Shown one piece after another: positions 6,711 through 7,086 of a stretch of DNA of 7,086 nucleotides. Made by a program: the position numbers and the translations under genes. Below the pieces are notes generated by a model. It saw nothing but the letters and a program-made list of their open reading frames with translations, had not been told where the DNA came from and made no database searches. Source of the DNA: a bacterium. Lineage in GTDB: Bacteria; Omnitrophota; Gorgyraeia; Gygaellales; UBA12090. Within the stretch, counting starts at the first letter, position 1. Each line of letters starts with the position of its first letter. The stretch lies in assembly GCA_004299495.1 (NCBI GenBank), contig SCPY01000213.1, forward strand, positions 1 to 7,086, given 5' to 3'.

Positions 6711-7086
6711 TTATTTTGACATATAAATCCGCTCTATTAGTTTAAGCTCTCCGGAAGAAAGCGAGTCCGGGCTTGAGGCCTTATATAAATCAGACGCAGC
6801 CTTATAATAGCCTGCGGATAATTCCATGTTGCCTAACAATTCGTAATTACATCCTAAGTAATAGCGGGCAGATGCTTGCCACTGGCTCTGGGGAAAATCG
6901 CGCAGCAGCTGCTCAAAAGTAGCTGCGGAAGACTGATAATTTCCACCTTCATTATACAACACGCCAAGAAAATACAGCGCCTGCTCCGTTTCCGCGGCGG
7001 AGGGAAAATCATTGATTAATTTTTGGTATCCTGCCTGCGCCAACGCGTCACGTGAATATATATCATAATTTCGGGCTCGAAAATAC
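6711..7086 (-). CDS. TPR-repeat protein, C-terminal fragment (BamD/YbgF-like repeats), 5' end cut by window edge
   Basis: The frame is open from the window edge to the TAA at 6711-6713 and gives 124 visible residues. The TTG at 7043 is not a convincing start, because the frame continues upstream with repeat-like sequence (YFRARNYDIYSRDALAQAGY). At least two to three tetratricopeptide units are visible, each with the pattern 'lI.dFP.s....A.yfLG..y...g.y..A...f': LINDFPSAAETEQALYFLG, then LLRDFPQSQWQASARYYLG, then a last helix pair (LLGNMELSAGYYKAASDLY). The 'dFP.s' spacing is typical of periplasmic TPR proteins such as BamD and the Tol-Pal protein YbgF, which act as protein-protein scaffolds. 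The missing N-terminus would show whether there is a signal peptide or lipobox. It is followed after one base by the radical SAM-GT2 gene, so it probably shares the transcript. Its role in glycan synthesis is unclear. Confidence 0.8.
   Translation of the reverse strand, partial: YFRARNYDIYSRDALAQAGYQKLINDFPSAAETEQALYFLGVLYNEGGNYQSSAATFEQLLRDFPQSQWQASARYYLGCNYELLGNMELSAGYYKAASDLYKASSPDSLSSGELKLIERIYMSK

Noticed and set aside
1..7086. CRISPR arrays, tRNA/rRNA genes, insertion sequences, terminators or promoters
   Set aside because: No direct-repeat arrays, RNA gene signatures or terminal inverted repeats were noticed by eye, and there is no intergenic space that would hold promoters or terminators.

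Overview
The window is one compact block of seven genes, all on the minus strand, so transcription runs from right (7086) to left (1). The first and last genes are cut by the window edges. It reads as part of a surface-glycan or glycolipid biosynthesis operon. No rRNA, tRNA, CRISPR array, mobile element or intergenic stretch longer than one base between genes was found, so no internal promoter or terminator is expected. The organism is probably an uncultivated Gram-negative-type bacterium: there is an O-antigen ligase/polymerase-family protein, a TPR protein of the kind found in outer-membrane assembly, and frequent ATA isoleucine codons. The gene style resembles candidate phyla such as Omnitrophota, but that is a low-confidence impression and not a measured placement.

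In transcription order the genes are: (1) the C-terminal part of a TPR-repeat protein (6711-7086, 5' end outside the window); (2) a 732-residue fusion of a B12-binding-like radical SAM enzyme with a dolichol/polyprenol-phosphate-mannose-synthase-like GT2 glycosyltransferase (4511-6709); (3) a polytopic membrane protein of the UPF0104/AglD/MprF-flippase-like family (3558-4514); (4) and (5) two different class I SAM-dependent methyltransferases (2885-3565 and 2245-2895); (6) an O-antigen ligase/Wzy-type polymerase family membrane protein (872-2248); (7) the first 293 residues of a GT-B-fold glycosyltransferase (1-879).

The junctions are very tight: a 1-base gap, an ATGA overlap, an 8-base overlap, an 11-base overlap onto a TTG start with a strong Shine-Dalgarno, a second ATGA overlap, and another 8-base overlap. 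This argues for one transcript with translational coupling. A plausible joint role, by inference, is that the GT2 domain loads a sugar onto a polyprenyl phosphate, the GT-B enzyme extends or decorates a glycan, the methyltransferases and radical SAM domain modify the sugar or the lipid carrier, and the ligase/polymerase joins the product on the periplasmic side. The most notable object is the radical SAM-GT2 fusion. It has no credible internal start for the GT2 half and so looks like a single bifunctional polypeptide.
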